Numbered from the stretch's first letter, positions 9,330 through 19,317 are shown. The stretch is DNA of 64,000 nucleotides from Aestuariirhabdus sp049985285 (GCF_049985285.1 NZ_JBNIEU010000003.1:124001-188000); one strand, 5' to 3'. Translations and numbers: made by a program. The notes: a model not told the origin generated them from the sequence alone.

Positions 9330-9465
9330 ACTTTGGGTGTGTTATACAAAAGGCTTGGGATATTGACTGGCTTATAGGGGGCCTGCGGCAATGCAGGCCG
9401 GTATGGCAAGGTAGCGTGGAGATAGCAGGGTATCCGTTGGCAACAGCTTTTCAGGAGTAGGCTGA

Positions 9466-10068
9466 ATGATTGAACCTGAACTCGTAGGTGAGCCATTTTT
9501 GGTCGCGGCCCAGTCGCAGCGACCGGACGAGGGGTATTGGGATATCGATGAGGCGATCTCAGCCTTGAAAAGCGCACCCCGTGTCGGAACCTATCTGGTG
9601 GACGGCAGCTTTCAGGTGGATAGGACCGCATCGCTTCGGTATCGCGATCTCTTCCCCGAAATGATTGATGGTATTGGGCGCTCTCCCAGAGACCCTCTGT
9701 ACCGTAAATACAAGCTGGCTTCTTTGGAAAAGGGATCGTTGATGCTTCACCTGGAGTGGCTGCCGGAGCAGGTGATGGGAGTCAGTGATTGCAAGTTTTC
9801 GTTTGCTCGTACCATCTGTCGGGCGATGGGGCTGGAGGTACTGTTACTGGATCTGCACGGCCCGACATACGAAGTACTGATGCCCGCGTCGGTGGAAGCG
9901 ATGCTGAGGGGGCTCAGCTTTAAGGCCAAACGGAAAATAGTGGATCGTTTGCGAATGAAGCGAGAGTTTTGCATGCACTCTCAGTTCAATGATCAGCGCG
10001 ATGAAACCATCACCATTGGTGCCTTTGGTTGGCATTGTCACCGTTGTCCACAGCTTTGCGATGCCTGA
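9466..10068 (+). CDS. Protein of unknown function, 200 residues
   Basis: The start has a clear AGGAG site eight bases upstream. I recognise no family. No signal peptide or membrane segment is visible. The middle is mixed alpha/beta (GSLMLHLEWLPEQVMGVSDCKFSFARTICRAMGLEVLLLDLHGPTYEVLMPASVEAMLRG), ending in a basic helix (FKAKRKIVDRLRMKREF). The last 12 residues hold a Cys/His cluster (HCHRCPQLC) that could bind metal. It sits between two c-di-GMP genes, which hints at signalling but proves nothing. Confidence 0.55.
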   Translation: MIEPELVGEPFLVAAQSQRPDEGYWDIDEAISALKSAPRVGTYLVDGSFQVDRTASLRYRDLFPEMIDGIGRSPRDPLYRKYKLASLEKGSLMLHLEWLPEQVMGVSDCKFSFARTICRAMGLEVLLLDLHGPTYEVLMPASVEAMLRGLSFKAKRKIVDRLRMKREFCMHSQFNDQRDETITIGAFGWHCHRCPQLCDA

Positions 10069-10133
10069 AGTCATGAATTATATCGTTCGGCAAGGGTCTA
10101 TGTGGCTCTCTTAAAAGGAATCTGGAACGCAGT

Positions 10134-13100
10134 ATGAGATACAGATTACTATCGGTGCTGATCGCGATTGCAAGCTTTACCGCTGTGATGGTGGGGGTTT
10201 TGTGGCTCAACGACGTTGATCAGCAGGCTCATCGTCAAGACTACCGCAGTCAGATCGTCGAAAGACTCAGTAGAAAGCATGCAATGTTAGAAGCGGCGAT
10301 TAATCGCCGGGTAGCCTTGGTGCAGGGCTTGGCTGCCTTCGCCAAAACCCAGCTTTATACCCTCACAGACCCTAAGTTCAGAACCTTTGCTACTGAGTTG
10401 TACGGGCGTGTGGAGGGGGTGCGTAGCCTCCAGCTGGCGCCGGATGCCGTCGTGACCTACGTCTACCCGGTCATGGGTAACGAAAATGTTATTGGGCATA
10501 ACTTGCTCGGTGACGTGGTTCGCAAAGACGCGGTGCTGAAGACTATTAAAGAGCGGGCCTTTGTCCTGGCCGGCCCCTTTCCTTTGCTGCAGGGGGGAGA
10601 GGGAATAGTTGCCCGCTTGCCGATTTACCATAACCGGCATGGAGAAGAGGCCTTCTGGGGGTTTGCAACCATGGTGCTGGATGTGGAGCCTCTGCTGCAG
10701 GAGGCCGGGTTATTGGACGACGAAACCATTCACTACTCTCTTCGTGGTCGAGACGCCACCGGCGCTGAGGGCGAGGTCTTTTTTGGTCCTTTGTCCGTTT
10801 TTCAGAAAGAGGCCCTGATTCAAACCGTTGACCTACCTTGGGGAAGTTGGCAGCTGGCGGCCTACCCCAAAGGTGGTTGGCTCGTTGAAGACCCCTTTAT
10901 GCGTCACCTGCTTCCTCTCGGTGTGCTGGTTGCGACACTGCTCGCGTTGATCGTTTTTGCGTTGCTGGAGGCTCCGAGGCTACTGCGCAGGGAGGTGCAA
11001 CGACGAACCGCGGAATTGGTCGACACGACCGAGAAGCTTGCTCGGGGAGAGGCGCGTCTCAGCTCCCTGATCAATTCGATTCCTGACATGATCTACTTTA
11101 AGGATATTAAAGGGGTTTATCAGGGTTGCAACCAGGCCTTTGCCGACTATGTCGGCCAACCGATTGCTGCGATTATCGGACATACCGACGGGGAACTGTT
11201 TCAAGGTCAGCCCGGTAACTATTTTCATGAAATTGACTACGAGCTGCGCCGGGATCAGGAGGCGCGCCGTGACGAGGAGTGGGTTCGGATCGGGCGGCAC
11301 CAGCGTTTACTGGATACCCTGAAGCTTCCCTATCGCGATGAGCGAGGCGGGGTTCTCGGTTATATAGGGGTTTCCCGGGATAGTACCGAGCATAAAAATA
11401 GCGAACTTACCCTGCGTTCCAGCGAGCAACGTTACCGGGAGATGATCGAAGGGCTAAACGCGGTGGTCTATCGAATCAACCTTCCCGACGGAGATGTGGA
11501 ATATATCAGTCCATCGGTTGGCCGGGTTTTTGGTGTACCCGCTGACGAGTTCCTTAATATTTTTGATGTGATGGACAGGCAGCGATTCTCGGTCAATGGC
11601 TTGGAACCAGGCCAGAGCATGAAGGCATTTACCTGGGCGTTCGAGGGAAAACAGAGCCAGGAGGGCGAGCTTCGGATTCTGCATGCTCAGAGCGGTGATA
11701 TTCGTTACTTGCACCACTTCGATCGAGTTCGATATGACGAAAAAGGTGACCTGCTGGGTATTGATGGGATCTGCGAGGATGTTACCGAAAGCAAGCAGCA
11801 AGAGCATCGTATGCGACAGATTGCCGAAGGCGTCTCCGGCAAAATTGGAGAAGACTTTTTTCATTCGCTGCTGAGTTATCTTTCGAGTCTAAGTGGTATG
11901 GATATCGCGTTTATCGCGACGGTTAATGAGAATGAGAGCGAGGCCAAGACCCTGGTGTGTTACGAGGATGGCCGTCCGGTGGATAATTTCGTTTACTCGC
12001 TTTCGGGCACCCCTTGCCATGATGTGCTGAGCAATGAGGTCTGCTATGTCGAGTCCGACGTGGTTGCACGGTACCCGGAGGATAAACTACTTGAGGATAT
12101 GGGGCTCGAAAGCTACGTCGGGGCACCGCTGACCGACAGTGAGGGAAAAAACTGTGGGTTGCTGGTTTTGCTCGGTCGAAGCATCATCAAAAAGCCCAAA
12201 GAGATCGAATCCCTGCTAAAAATCTTTGCCGTCAGGGCCTCTGCAGAGATGGAGCGCCAGCGGCAGCAGGAGAGTTACAGTAAGGTGCTGCAGGCGGTGG
12301 AGCAGAGTCCTGTATCGGTGGTTATTACCAATACCAGTGGCCTCATCGAATACGTTAACCCGGTATTTTGCGAGATCAGCGGCTACAGTCACAGCGAGGT
12401 CATCGGTCAAAACCCGAGCATTATTAAATCGGGTAAGCAGGATGAGGCTTTTTACCGGGATATGTGGGCGGATATCGCTGCCGGCCGCGAATGGCATGGT
12501 GATATGGTCAACCGTGCCAAGGATGGTCGAGAGTATTGGGAGCATGTATCCATCTTCCCGCTGGTGGATGAGCGTGGAACCCCGACAAACTACGTAGCGT
12601 TGAAAGAGGACTTGACCCTGCGCAAACAGCAGGAGTCACGTTTAAAACTGGCAGAAACCGTCTTTGATGTAACCAGTGAGGCGATCATCCTGACCGATGC
12701 AGAGAATCGTATCGTCACCGTTAACCCGGCCTTTACCCGCATTACCGGCTATACGGCGGAGGAGGTGGTGGGAAGGGACCCTGGCCTACTCAGCTCGGGT
12801 CGTCAAAGTCCTGACTTTTATACCCAGATGCAGGAGGGGTTAGAGCGTTTCGGGCATTGGGAGGGTGAGATCTGGAACCGGCGCAAGAACGGTGAGGTGT
12901 ATCCCGAGTGGTTATCGATTGTGGTGTTGCGGGAGAAGGACCGGAGCGTTAAATACCACGTCGCGGTCTTTAGCGATATTACCCGTCGTAAGGAAAACGA
13001 ATCCCTGATCTTTCATCAGGCCAACTACGATGCATTGACCGACCTGCCCAATCGACACCTGTTTTTCACCCTGCTCTCCGATGCCCTGCTTAAAGCATAT

Positions 13101-14351
13101 CGGAACAGCACCCAGGTTGCGGTGCTGATGATCGATCTGGATCGCTTTAAATGGATCAACGATACCCTGGGGCATAACCGGGGGGACGAGTTGTTGCTGG
13201 AGGTAAGTCGGCGACTGAAGCTATGCCTTGGGGAGAGTAAACTGTCCCGACTGGGTGGGGATGAGTTCGCGGTGATTCTTCCTAAAATGGGCAATCCTGA
13301 CAAGATAGCCAAGCTGTCGCGCAAACTGCTCGAACAGGTTGTCGAGCCCTATACCATAAAGGGTGAAGTATGCCATATGACGGCGAGTATCGGCATCGCC
13401 CTATTCCCGTCGGATACCAAGCCATCCAACGATCCCGCCGAAACCGTACGTGAGCTATTGAAGCACGCCGAGAGTGCGATGTATCGAGCCAAGGCCGATG
13501 GCGGCAACGGGTATCGTTTCTTTACGCCAGAGATGAATGCGCTGGTGGTCCAGCACCGCCAATTGCAAGCGGAGTTGTTCCAGGCGATCGAGCGCAACGA
13601 GTTCTGCGTGCACTACCAGCCGATTGTCTCCACAAAGACAGGAAAACTCTCCAGTGCAGAAGCGCTGGTGCGCTGGCAGCATCCGGAGCGAGGAATGCTC
13701 TACCCCGATGGGTTTATTCCTTTTGCCGAAGAGAGTGGCCAGATCCTGCGTATCGGGAACTGGGTGTTGCGTGAGGTTTGTCAGCGCATCCAGCAATGGC
13801 TGCAGGATGGGTGGCAGCCACTGCGGATCTCGGTTAATGTCTCCCCGCGCCAGTTCCATGATCCGGACACGGCCAAGGAGATCCTGTCGATCTTGAAAAA
13901 AGCGGATGTCGCCAGGGATTATATTACCCTTGAGATCACCGAAGGGATGATTCTGGAAGATGACCATCGAGTGCTCGAACTGATGGATAATATTCGCAAA
14001 CTTGGGGTCAAATTCTCGATTGATGACTTTGGTACTGGATACTCGTCCCTGGGCTACCTGAAGCGATTCCCGGTAGATTATCTGAAAATTGACCGGGCCT
14101 TCATCACCCACTTGAGCACCAGTGAAGACGACCGCCAGATCGTGAAAGCGGTGGCGGCTCTGTCGGATGCGCTGGATCTGCAAACCGTTGTGGAGGGGGT
14201 GGAAACCCCCGAGCAGTATCAGTTGTTAAGTGGAATGAATGTAGATTATCTGCAGGGCTATTTGTTTAGTAAGCCGGTAGGCGTCTCAGATTTCGAGCAG
14301 CTTATGAGAGAGTGGGATGATAAGCGCGCATCGCTCAGCTTTATCATATAG
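10134..14351 (+). CDS. CHASE-PAS-PAS-GAF-PAS-PAS-GGDEF-EAL hybrid c-di-GMP protein
   Basis: A 1405-residue protein. Transmembrane segments lie near residues 7-25 and 262-284, around a periplasmic CHASE-like domain. In order there are two PAS domains (about 308-560), a GAF-like domain (about 565-700), two more PAS domains (about 705-950), GGDEF (about 955-1125) and EAL (about 1135-1395). The GGDEF signature RLGGDEF is intact, but no RxxD inhibitory site is visible five residues upstream. The EAL catalytic residues are in place: EALVRW, NVSPRQF, LEITEG, DDFGTGYSS, KIDR and EGVET. Phosphodiesterase activity is therefore likely, and the GGDEF half may be active or a GTP sensor. Confidence 0.92.
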   Translation: MRYRLLSVLIAIASFTAVMVGVLWLNDVDQQAHRQDYRSQIVERLSRKHAMLEAAINRRVALVQGLAAFAKTQLYTLTDPKFRTFATELYGRVEGVRSLQLAPDAVVTYVYPVMGNENVIGHNLLGDVVRKDAVLKTIKERAFVLAGPFPLLQGGEGIVARLPIYHNRHGEEAFWGFATMVLDVEPLLQEAGLLDDETIHYSLRGRDATGAEGEVFFGPLSVFQKEALIQTVDLPWGSWQLAAYPKGGWLVEDPFMRHLLPLGVLVATLLALIVFALLEAPRLLRREVQRRTAELVDTTEKLARGEARLSSLINSIPDMIYFKDIKGVYQGCNQAFADYVGQPIAAIIGHTDGELFQGQPGNYFHEIDYELRRDQEARRDEEWVRIGRHQRLLDTLKLPYRDERGGVLGYIGVSRDSTEHKNSELTLRSSEQRYREMIEGLNAVVYRINLPDGDVEYISPSVGRVFGVPADEFLNIFDVMDRQRFSVNGLEPGQSMKAFTWAFEGKQSQEGELRILHAQSGDIRYLHHFDRVRYDEKGDLLGIDGICEDVTESKQQEHRMRQIAEGVSGKIGEDFFHSLLSYLSSLSGMDIAFIATVNENESEAKTLVCYEDGRPVDNFVYSLSGTPCHDVLSNEVCYVESDVVARYPEDKLLEDMGLESYVGAPLTDSEGKNCGLLVLLGRSIIKKPKEIESLLKIFAVRASAEMERQRQQESYSKVLQAVEQSPVSVVITNTSGLIEYVNPVFCEISGYSHSEVIGQNPSIIKSGKQDEAFYRDMWADIAAGREWHGDMVNRAKDGREYWEHVSIFPLVDERGTPTNYVALKEDLTLRKQQESRLKLAETVFDVTSEAIILTDAENRIVTVNPAFTRITGYTAEEVVGRDPGLLSSGRQSPDFYTQMQEGLERFGHWEGEIWNRRKNGEVYPEWLSIVVLREKDRSVKYHVAVFSDITRRKENESLIFHQANYDALTDLPNRHLFFTLLSDALLKAYRNSTQVAVLMIDLDRFKWINDTLGHNRGDELLLEVSRRLKLCLGESKLSRLGGDEFAVILPKMGNPDKIAKLSRKLLEQVVEPYTIKGEVCHMTASIGIALFPSDTKPSNDPAETVRELLKHAESAMYRAKADGGNGYRFFTPEMNALVVQHRQLQAELFQAIERNEFCVHYQPIVSTKTGKLSSAEALVRWQHPERGMLYPDGFIPFAEESGQILRIGNWVLREVCQRIQQWLQDGWQPLRISVNVSPRQFHDPDTAKEILSILKKADVARDYITLEITEGMILEDDHRVLELMDNIRKLGVKFSIDDFGTGYSSLGYLKRFPVDYLKIDRAFITHLSTSEDDRQIVKAVAALSDALDLQTVVEGVETPEQYQLLSGMNVDYLQGYLFSKPVGVSDFEQLMREWDDKRASLSFII

Positions 14352-14403
14352 AATCCTCCACTGAATTTTAGGCTTTCAACTCAATAGAACGGGCAGGATA
14401 GAT

Positions 14404-15681
14404 ATGTTTCTGTTTTGGTTAGTTACGGTGCTGATGGTTGCAGCAGCGCTGGGGTTTATCTTAATACCGCTGATGCGGCCAACAAAAGTTGATGCTGACG
14501 CATTGGATGAGTCGGCCGTCAATCTCGCCGTTTACCGTGAGCGCTTGGCTGAGCTGGAAGCGGATCGCGCAGAGGGAAAAATCGACGATAAAGAGTTCTC
14601 AAGGCTCCAGTTAGAGCAGCAGCGAGCCCTGCTGGAGGATGCCTCCATGGTATCCGATACCAAGGCTGGCGTTGAGGGTGCGCGTTGGATGTTGCCGGTG
14701 TTGGTGTTGCTGCTGTTACCCCTAAGCAGCTACGGCCTCTATTTGAAATTGGGCGCCAGTGATCTACTGACCATGCAACCTGCAGCCGAGGTACAGAGCA
14801 ATCCCCACGGCGAAGGCAGTATGGAGGGGATGGCGATCACGTTGTTGAAAGAGCTGGAAGAGAATCCGAATAACTCTCAGGGGTGGTTTACCCTGGGGCG
14901 GACCTATATCTCGATCGGTCGTTATGAGCAGGCCGCTGACGCTTTCGATCGTGTGAGTCAAATACTTGGCGTCGAGCATGCAGAGATCCTCGCGCAGAAG
15001 GCGCAGGCGCTTTACTTTGGCACCGATAACCAGATGACCCCGGAAATTCAGGCGATTATCGATAAGGCTATCGCTGACGATGCCTCTGATCCGGGACTTA
15101 ACGGGCTACTGGGCATGATCGCCTACGATGGTGGGGATTTTGCCGAGGCGATTATTAGCTGGGAGAAAATGCTGGCCAATATTCGCCCGGGAATGAGCGA
15201 GGAGGGCGTTCGTCAGGCGATCGAGATGGCGCGCCAACAACTGGCGAGTAGCGGGGGGGAGATGCCAGCAGTAGCGCCTCAAGGGCAGCCTGCGGCAACG
15301 CCTGCTGAATCCCAGGGAGTATTGGGTGATAAGCCCTTAAAGGTACTGGTTGAAATAGACTCGGGCCTTATGGGGCAAGTAGACGGCTCCAATACGGTGT
15401 TCGTGGCGCTTAAGCATGCAGAGGGACCCCCTATGCCGATCGCTGCGGTGCGGTTGCGTGCCGATCAACTGCCCACGCTGGTGTCCATTGATGACAGCAA
15501 TCTTTTGGGTGGCGGTGCTCCGATCGCTGCAGATAAGCCGCTGGTTTTGGCGGTAACACTCTCGAAATCGGGAACCGCCGGTGCTAAATCCGGAGATTTG
15601 CGCGGGGTAACGCCCCCCATGACCCTATCCGAGATGGGCAAAAAGGTGATCCAGGTCAATATTAATGCGGTTGTACCCTGA
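14404..15681 (+). CDS. ccmI: Cytochrome c biogenesis protein CcmI (orphan)
   Basis: A 425-residue protein. The N-terminal part fits CcmI: a hydrophobic helix (residues 1-22), a short cytosolic loop with the VYRERLAELEADRAEGKIDDKEFSRL coiled motif, then a second helix near 98-114. The periplasmic part has TPR repeats (about 145-290) that in the family hold the apocytochrome tail for System I haem ligation. The last 110 residues are the beta-sandwich of longer CcmI proteins. No other ccm gene is adjacent, so it is detached from the usual ccmABCDEFGH cluster. The window also encodes System II parts (47727-49513). Confidence 0.88.
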   Translation: MFLFWLVTVLMVAAALGFILIPLMRPTKVDADALDESAVNLAVYRERLAELEADRAEGKIDDKEFSRLQLEQQRALLEDASMVSDTKAGVEGARWMLPVLVLLLLPLSSYGLYLKLGASDLLTMQPAAEVQSNPHGEGSMEGMAITLLKELEENPNNSQGWFTLGRTYISIGRYEQAADAFDRVSQILGVEHAEILAQKAQALYFGTDNQMTPEIQAIIDKAIADDASDPGLNGLLGMIAYDGGDFAEAIISWEKMLANIRPGMSEEGVRQAIEMARQQLASSGGEMPAVAPQGQPAATPAESQGVLGDKPLKVLVEIDSGLMGQVDGSNTVFVALKHAEGPPMPIAAVRLRADQLPTLVSIDDSNLLGGGAPIAADKPLVLAVTLSKSGTAGAKSGDLRGVTPPMTLSEMGKKVIQVNINAVVP

Positions 15682-15728
15682 TTTATTATGTGAACTGGTT
15701 CATGGTTCAATTTTTGCTTAGTTAGATT

Positions 15729-15758
15729 CGTATGCGACGTTAGCCGAAGTCGCATACG
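15729..15758. repeat. 10-bp perfect inverted repeat
   Basis: CGTATGCGAC, a 10-base spacer, then GTCGCATACG. It lies between ccmI and the kinase gene. No T-run follows, so it is either a factor-dependent stop hairpin for ccmI or an operator for the kinase gene. Confidence 0.6.
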
Positions 15759-15869
15759 GTTCTCGTCATAAGGTATTAAGTTACCAATGCGATAGTTTGT
15801 GTCGGGAACGCCAGCAGAATTACTGCAGCCATTAGGGATAATGTTCGGCGTAACACGAGGCACACTATT

Positions 15870-17378
15870 ATGCGTTTTCATCTAGTCCGTTACTTTCTGT
15901 TGACGAGTCTGGTGGCATTTTCCATCGTTGCTGGTAGCTTGGCCTACCTGCAGAACAAAACCGCTCTGGACAACCTGATCACACAGGCAGAAAGTAGTAA
16001 CGTCAACCTGGCGCGAACTTTTGCCAACTCTCTATGGGCCGAGTTTGAGCCCCTTGTGACCCGTGCCTCGACCCTTTCTCGTGAGCAGCTGCAGGGCGCC
16101 CCTGAGCAGCCTCACCTGTATGGCCTTGTGCAAGGCATGATGGCCGGCACTAACGCCCTGAAAGTAAAAGTATTTAATCTTGAAGGTCTGACGGTCTTTT
16201 CCACTGAAGCCTCGCAGATAGGTGATGATAAGAGTAAAAACGGTGGCTACCTGTCCGCCGTGGGTGAAAGGGCGGCCAGTGAGCTGACTCACCGTGACAC
16301 TTTTAGTGCTTTCGAGCAGGTCGTTGAGGATCTGGATGTTATCTCCAGTTATGTTCCCCTGTATGCGGGTGGCAAGTTGGTAGGGGTGTTTGAGATCTAT
16401 TCGGACATGACACCCCTGATCGACAAAATCGACGAAACGAAATACTTGGTACTGGGTGCCGTTGTTGGCCTCTCTATCTTGCTTTACATCGCGCTGTTCT
16501 TGATCGTACTGCGCGCAAATAACATCATTAAGGATCAGGACGCTGCTAATACCAAAGTTCAGGGTCAGCTTGCCAACTCGGACAAAATGGCTTCTCTGGG
16601 TCGTATGGTTGCCGGGGTTGCACACGAGCTGAACACACCACTGGCGTTTGTTGGCAGTAACGTGTCCATGATGAAAGAGGTATTGGAGGATATTGAGCTT
16701 CCTAATCGTTGGGGGGCCCGTTTAATTGAGCTGACCCAGCAAAGCGATAAGCCCGAGGTTGTGGTTAAGCTTAATAAGCAGCGCTTTAGCTCTGAGATCG
16801 AAGCCTACGAGCCTATGGATATGGGCGAAGTCCAGGAACTACTGGATTCTACCCTCAGCGGTGTCGTACAAATGCAGGAGCTGGTGGTTAACTTGAAAAA
16901 CTTCACTCGTCTTGATCGCGCCAAGGTGAGTGAGTACAACCTGAACGATGCGATTAAGAACGTGTTTTACATCGCCCGCAGCTCCATCGCTACGACGATC
17001 GAATTTGAACAGGATTTGGGTGAGATCTACCCCGTATCCTGCATGCCGTCCCAGATCAATCAGGTATTGATGAATTTGATGATCAATGCCGGCCAGGCAC
17101 TGGGCGATGAGGGCAAGATGACCCTGCGCTCACGTATGGATGGTAATGACGTAGTGATTGATGTGGCCGACAACGGGCCGGGTATCAAGCCCGAAGATCG
17201 GGAGCATATCTTTGATGCCTTCTACACCACTAAAGGTGAGGGTGAGGGTACCGGATTAGGGTTGTCTATTTGTAAGGATATTATCACCGAGCATGGTGGT
17301 TCTCTTACAGTGGAGACCGCGGTGGGTGAAGGCACATGCTTTACGATTCGCTTGCCCGTAGCGGACCTGCCCAACTAG
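15870..17378 (+). CDS. Membrane sensor histidine kinase
   Basis: A 502-residue protein. There are transmembrane segments near residues 8-28 and 193-215 with a periplasmic sensor of about 160 residues between. The H-box is GMVAGVAHELNTPLAFVGSN near residue 250. The HATPase region shows the N box (NLMINAGQAL), G1 (DNGPGI), F (FDAFYTTK) and G2 (GTGLGLSI). The dimerisation helix is followed by an unusually long insert (about 275-330) before the second helix. It is followed 30 bases later by its probable partner at 17409. Confidence 0.92.
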   Translation: MRFHLVRYFLLTSLVAFSIVAGSLAYLQNKTALDNLITQAESSNVNLARTFANSLWAEFEPLVTRASTLSREQLQGAPEQPHLYGLVQGMMAGTNALKVKVFNLEGLTVFSTEASQIGDDKSKNGGYLSAVGERAASELTHRDTFSAFEQVVEDLDVISSYVPLYAGGKLVGVFEIYSDMTPLIDKIDETKYLVLGAVVGLSILLYIALFLIVLRANNIIKDQDAANTKVQGQLANSDKMASLGRMVAGVAHELNTPLAFVGSNVSMMKEVLEDIELPNRWGARLIELTQQSDKPEVVVKLNKQRFSSEIEAYEPMDMGEVQELLDSTLSGVVQMQELVVNLKNFTRLDRAKVSEYNLNDAIKNVFYIARSSIATTIEFEQDLGEIYPVSCMPSQINQVLMNLMINAGQALGDEGKMTLRSRMDGNDVVIDVADNGPGIKPEDREHIFDAFYTTKGEGEGTGLGLSICKDIITEHGGSLTVETAVGEGTCFTIRLPVADLPN

Positions 17379-17408
17379 CAGAGCATCTATGATGACAGGA
17401 GTGAGAAT

Positions 17409-18407
17409 ATGGTAACTCGACGTGCAAGGATTTTGTTTGTTGATGATGAGCCCAAGATTCTACACGCCCTGAAGTGGCTGTTTCGCAAAGGGTACGATGT
17501 TGCGGTCGCCGAAGGTGGACAGGAAGCGCTGGAGCAGGTCAAAAGCTTCAAGCCTGATGTCGTGGTAAGCGATCAGCGTATGCCCGGGATGACCGGCACT
17601 CAGTTGTTGAATCAGGTCAAGATGATCTCACCTGGCACCATGCGCTTGCTGCTGACGGGGTATTCAGATTACAAGGCGGTGGTTAACTCCGTGAATGAGG
17701 GTGAGATCTACCGCTTTGTTCACAAGCCCTGGGTCAATAGCCAGATTCGCAGTGTGGTGGAAGAGGCGGCCAATACCGCGCTCAATTGCCCCGAGCTGGT
17801 TGAGACGCCCGAAGGCGAAGAGGTCGCGCCTGCCCAAGGTGTCTCTGCGGCCGAGCGGGGCAGTATTCTGGTCATTGATGACGACGAGCAGCCCTGCAGT
17901 GAGCTGCAGGATGTGTTGGGGGCCACTCATAATCTTCTTTTTGCCCGCTCGCTGGACGAGGCGATGGATCTGCTGGAAAACAATCCGGTTGGAGTCGTGA
18001 TCTCCGAGGTGACTATCGGGGGTGGAGATGTTACCACGCTTATTAAACTGCTCAAGCGCCATTACCCGGAGATCGTATCGGTTGTGATGACCTCCCAGGA
18101 GGACGCCAATATTATCATCGAGCTGATTAATCAGGGGCAGATCTACCGCTTTATGAGTAAGCCGATAAAGGCGGCCCAGTGCCGGATCAATGTTGAGTCT
18201 GCACTGCGCAAGCATCGTATGCTCAACCGCAATCCTGAGCTGCAAAAACGTCATAAAGTGGTTGAGGTGCGGAGTGCGCCTGAGGCGGCTGCAAGCGGAG
18301 CCGATATGAGCGCAGGATCCGAGAAAGTGGCTGTGCCGAAGGTGAGTCCGGGAATGTTTGACAGCATGCTTAGCCGCGTGCGTCGCCTCGGAGGGCTGTG
18401 GCGCTAG
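17409..18407 (+). CDS. Tandem receiver-domain response regulator (REC-REC)
   Basis: A 332-residue protein with no DNA-binding domain. REC1 (about residues 6-120) has the acidic pair VDDE, a phosphoacceptor Asp in VVSDQRMPG and the Lys in HKPW. REC2 (about 148-265) keeps IDDDE and SKPI but has Glu in place of the phosphoacceptor Asp (VVISEVTIGG). REC2 is therefore probably locked or unphosphorylated. Both domains share the GEIYRF/GQIYRF-x2-KP pattern of RpfG-like receivers. It probably works through protein contacts with the kinase just upstream. The start has AGGAG. Confidence 0.9.
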   Translation: MVTRRARILFVDDEPKILHALKWLFRKGYDVAVAEGGQEALEQVKSFKPDVVVSDQRMPGMTGTQLLNQVKMISPGTMRLLLTGYSDYKAVVNSVNEGEIYRFVHKPWVNSQIRSVVEEAANTALNCPELVETPEGEEVAPAQGVSAAERGSILVIDDDEQPCSELQDVLGATHNLLFARSLDEAMDLLENNPVGVVISEVTIGGGDVTTLIKLLKRHYPEIVSVVMTSQEDANIIIELINQGQIYRFMSKPIKAAQCRINVESALRKHRMLNRNPELQKRHKVVEVRSAPEAAASGADMSAGSEKVAVPKVSPGMFDSMLSRVRRLGGLWR

Positions 18408-18431
18408 TTTTAGGTCCGAGCAATAGAAAGC

Positions 18432-18459
18432 AAAAAGCCCGGAGAGTCCGGGCTTTTTT
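18432..18459. terminator. Bidirectional rho-independent terminator
   Basis: AAAAAGCCCGGA-GAG-TCCGGGCTTTTTT lies between two convergent genes. It has a strong GC stem with A-run and T-run flanks. Confidence 0.93.
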
Positions 18460-18480
18460 GTGGTGGGTTGTTTATTGAGG

Positions 18481-19122
18481 CTACTTTTTAGCGGGCAGAA
18501 GGGCTCCACGTTCCATGCTGGCAGAGACCTGTTCAACCAGCTCTTCCAGTAGCGCCATCTGGTTTTGTGGATCAAAAGCCTCGGAAAGGATCGACCATAC
18601 CAGTTCCTTGTTGGTGGTTTCGTAGAGGTTAAATTCGAGCTTGAAGACCGTGTAATCTACATAGTAGCCACCGGTTTGGGTGTAAAGTGTCGGGTAGTCG
18701 CGATCGAATCCACGGTTGCCTCGATCGTAATAATTGTAAGGTCTGGAGCCGCTAATTTCGGTGCGGGGGGGGATATAATCCTGTCCCTCTTCGGTGCCCA
18801 CCAGGCGCGATACCATCACGCTGTCTGCTCCAATACGCGCGGCGGTACTGACGACGGCTTCCTTGTTGATGCTGCTTACCTCCGGCTTTCCGCTGGCTTG
18901 GTACCAGGCTGTTGCCTTGATTCCGCGGTCAATAAACATCTTGGTAAAGCGGTCTTCTATCATTCTGCGATTGCGCGTCTCTTTGGCCGTTGAGATCACC
19001 AGGACGTGCTTCAGTGGGGCGGAGAAGCTGGGGTCTTTCCATTCGGAGGTCATTTGGGAGCTGGCGCATCCGGTTAGCAAGGCGATAGCGCCGATTCCTA
19101 TGGCAATGAGTATCTGCTTCAT
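18481..19122 (-). CDS. DUF4136-like outer-membrane lipoprotein
   Basis: A 213-residue protein from ATG 19122; a start at 19131 adds three residues. The signal peptide ends in a lipobox (LLTGCASS). The mature part begins SSQMTSEWKDPSFSAPLKHVLVIS, a layout common to DUF4136-like lipoproteins in which a conserved early W is followed by a beta strand. The middle has a Tyr/Arg-rich stretch near residues 120-150 (RPYNYYDRGNRGFDRDY). The function is unknown. It is convergent with the response regulator across a terminator. Confidence 0.65.
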   Translation of the reverse strand: MKQILIAIGIGAIALLTGCASSQMTSEWKDPSFSAPLKHVLVISTAKETRNRRMIEDRFTKMFIDRGIKATAWYQASGKPEVSSINKEAVVSTAARIGADSVMVSRLVGTEEGQDYIPPRTEISGSRPYNYYDRGNRGFDRDYPTLYTQTGGYYVDYTVFKLEFNLYETTNKELVWSILSEAFDPQNQMALLEELVEQVSASMERGALLPAKK

Positions 19123-19317
19123 AAAATCCATCTCGGTAGTTGTTTGATCTTGCTTGAGTATACTGCCTGACTTCTCAAATACCACCTTGAGGCGAAGAGT
19201 TGAGCGCTCTATCTCGTTTGTCGGGAGTAGCTGGCACGGTGTTTGTAGTGATTCAGCCTAGAGTGTTAAAACAGTTGCCTTGAGTGTGACAAGTGCACAA
19301 AATATGGACGAAAAGTT

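Noticed and set aside
13455..14183. A 242-codon minus-strand open frame opposite the EAL domain
   Set aside because: It is antisense to conserved EAL motifs. A shadow frame.
17664..18575. A 303-codon minus-strand open frame opposite the double-receiver regulator
   Set aside because: It is antisense to a clear REC-REC gene and crosses a terminator. A shadow frame.
19232..19247. TGGCACG-GTGT-TTGTA upstream of the small Sel1 gene as a sigma-54 promoter
   Set aside because: The -12 GC reads GT. The promoter is possible but unsupported.
19285..19299. TGTGACAAGTGCACA as a CRP site
   Set aside because: The spacer is one base short and the second half-site is incomplete.
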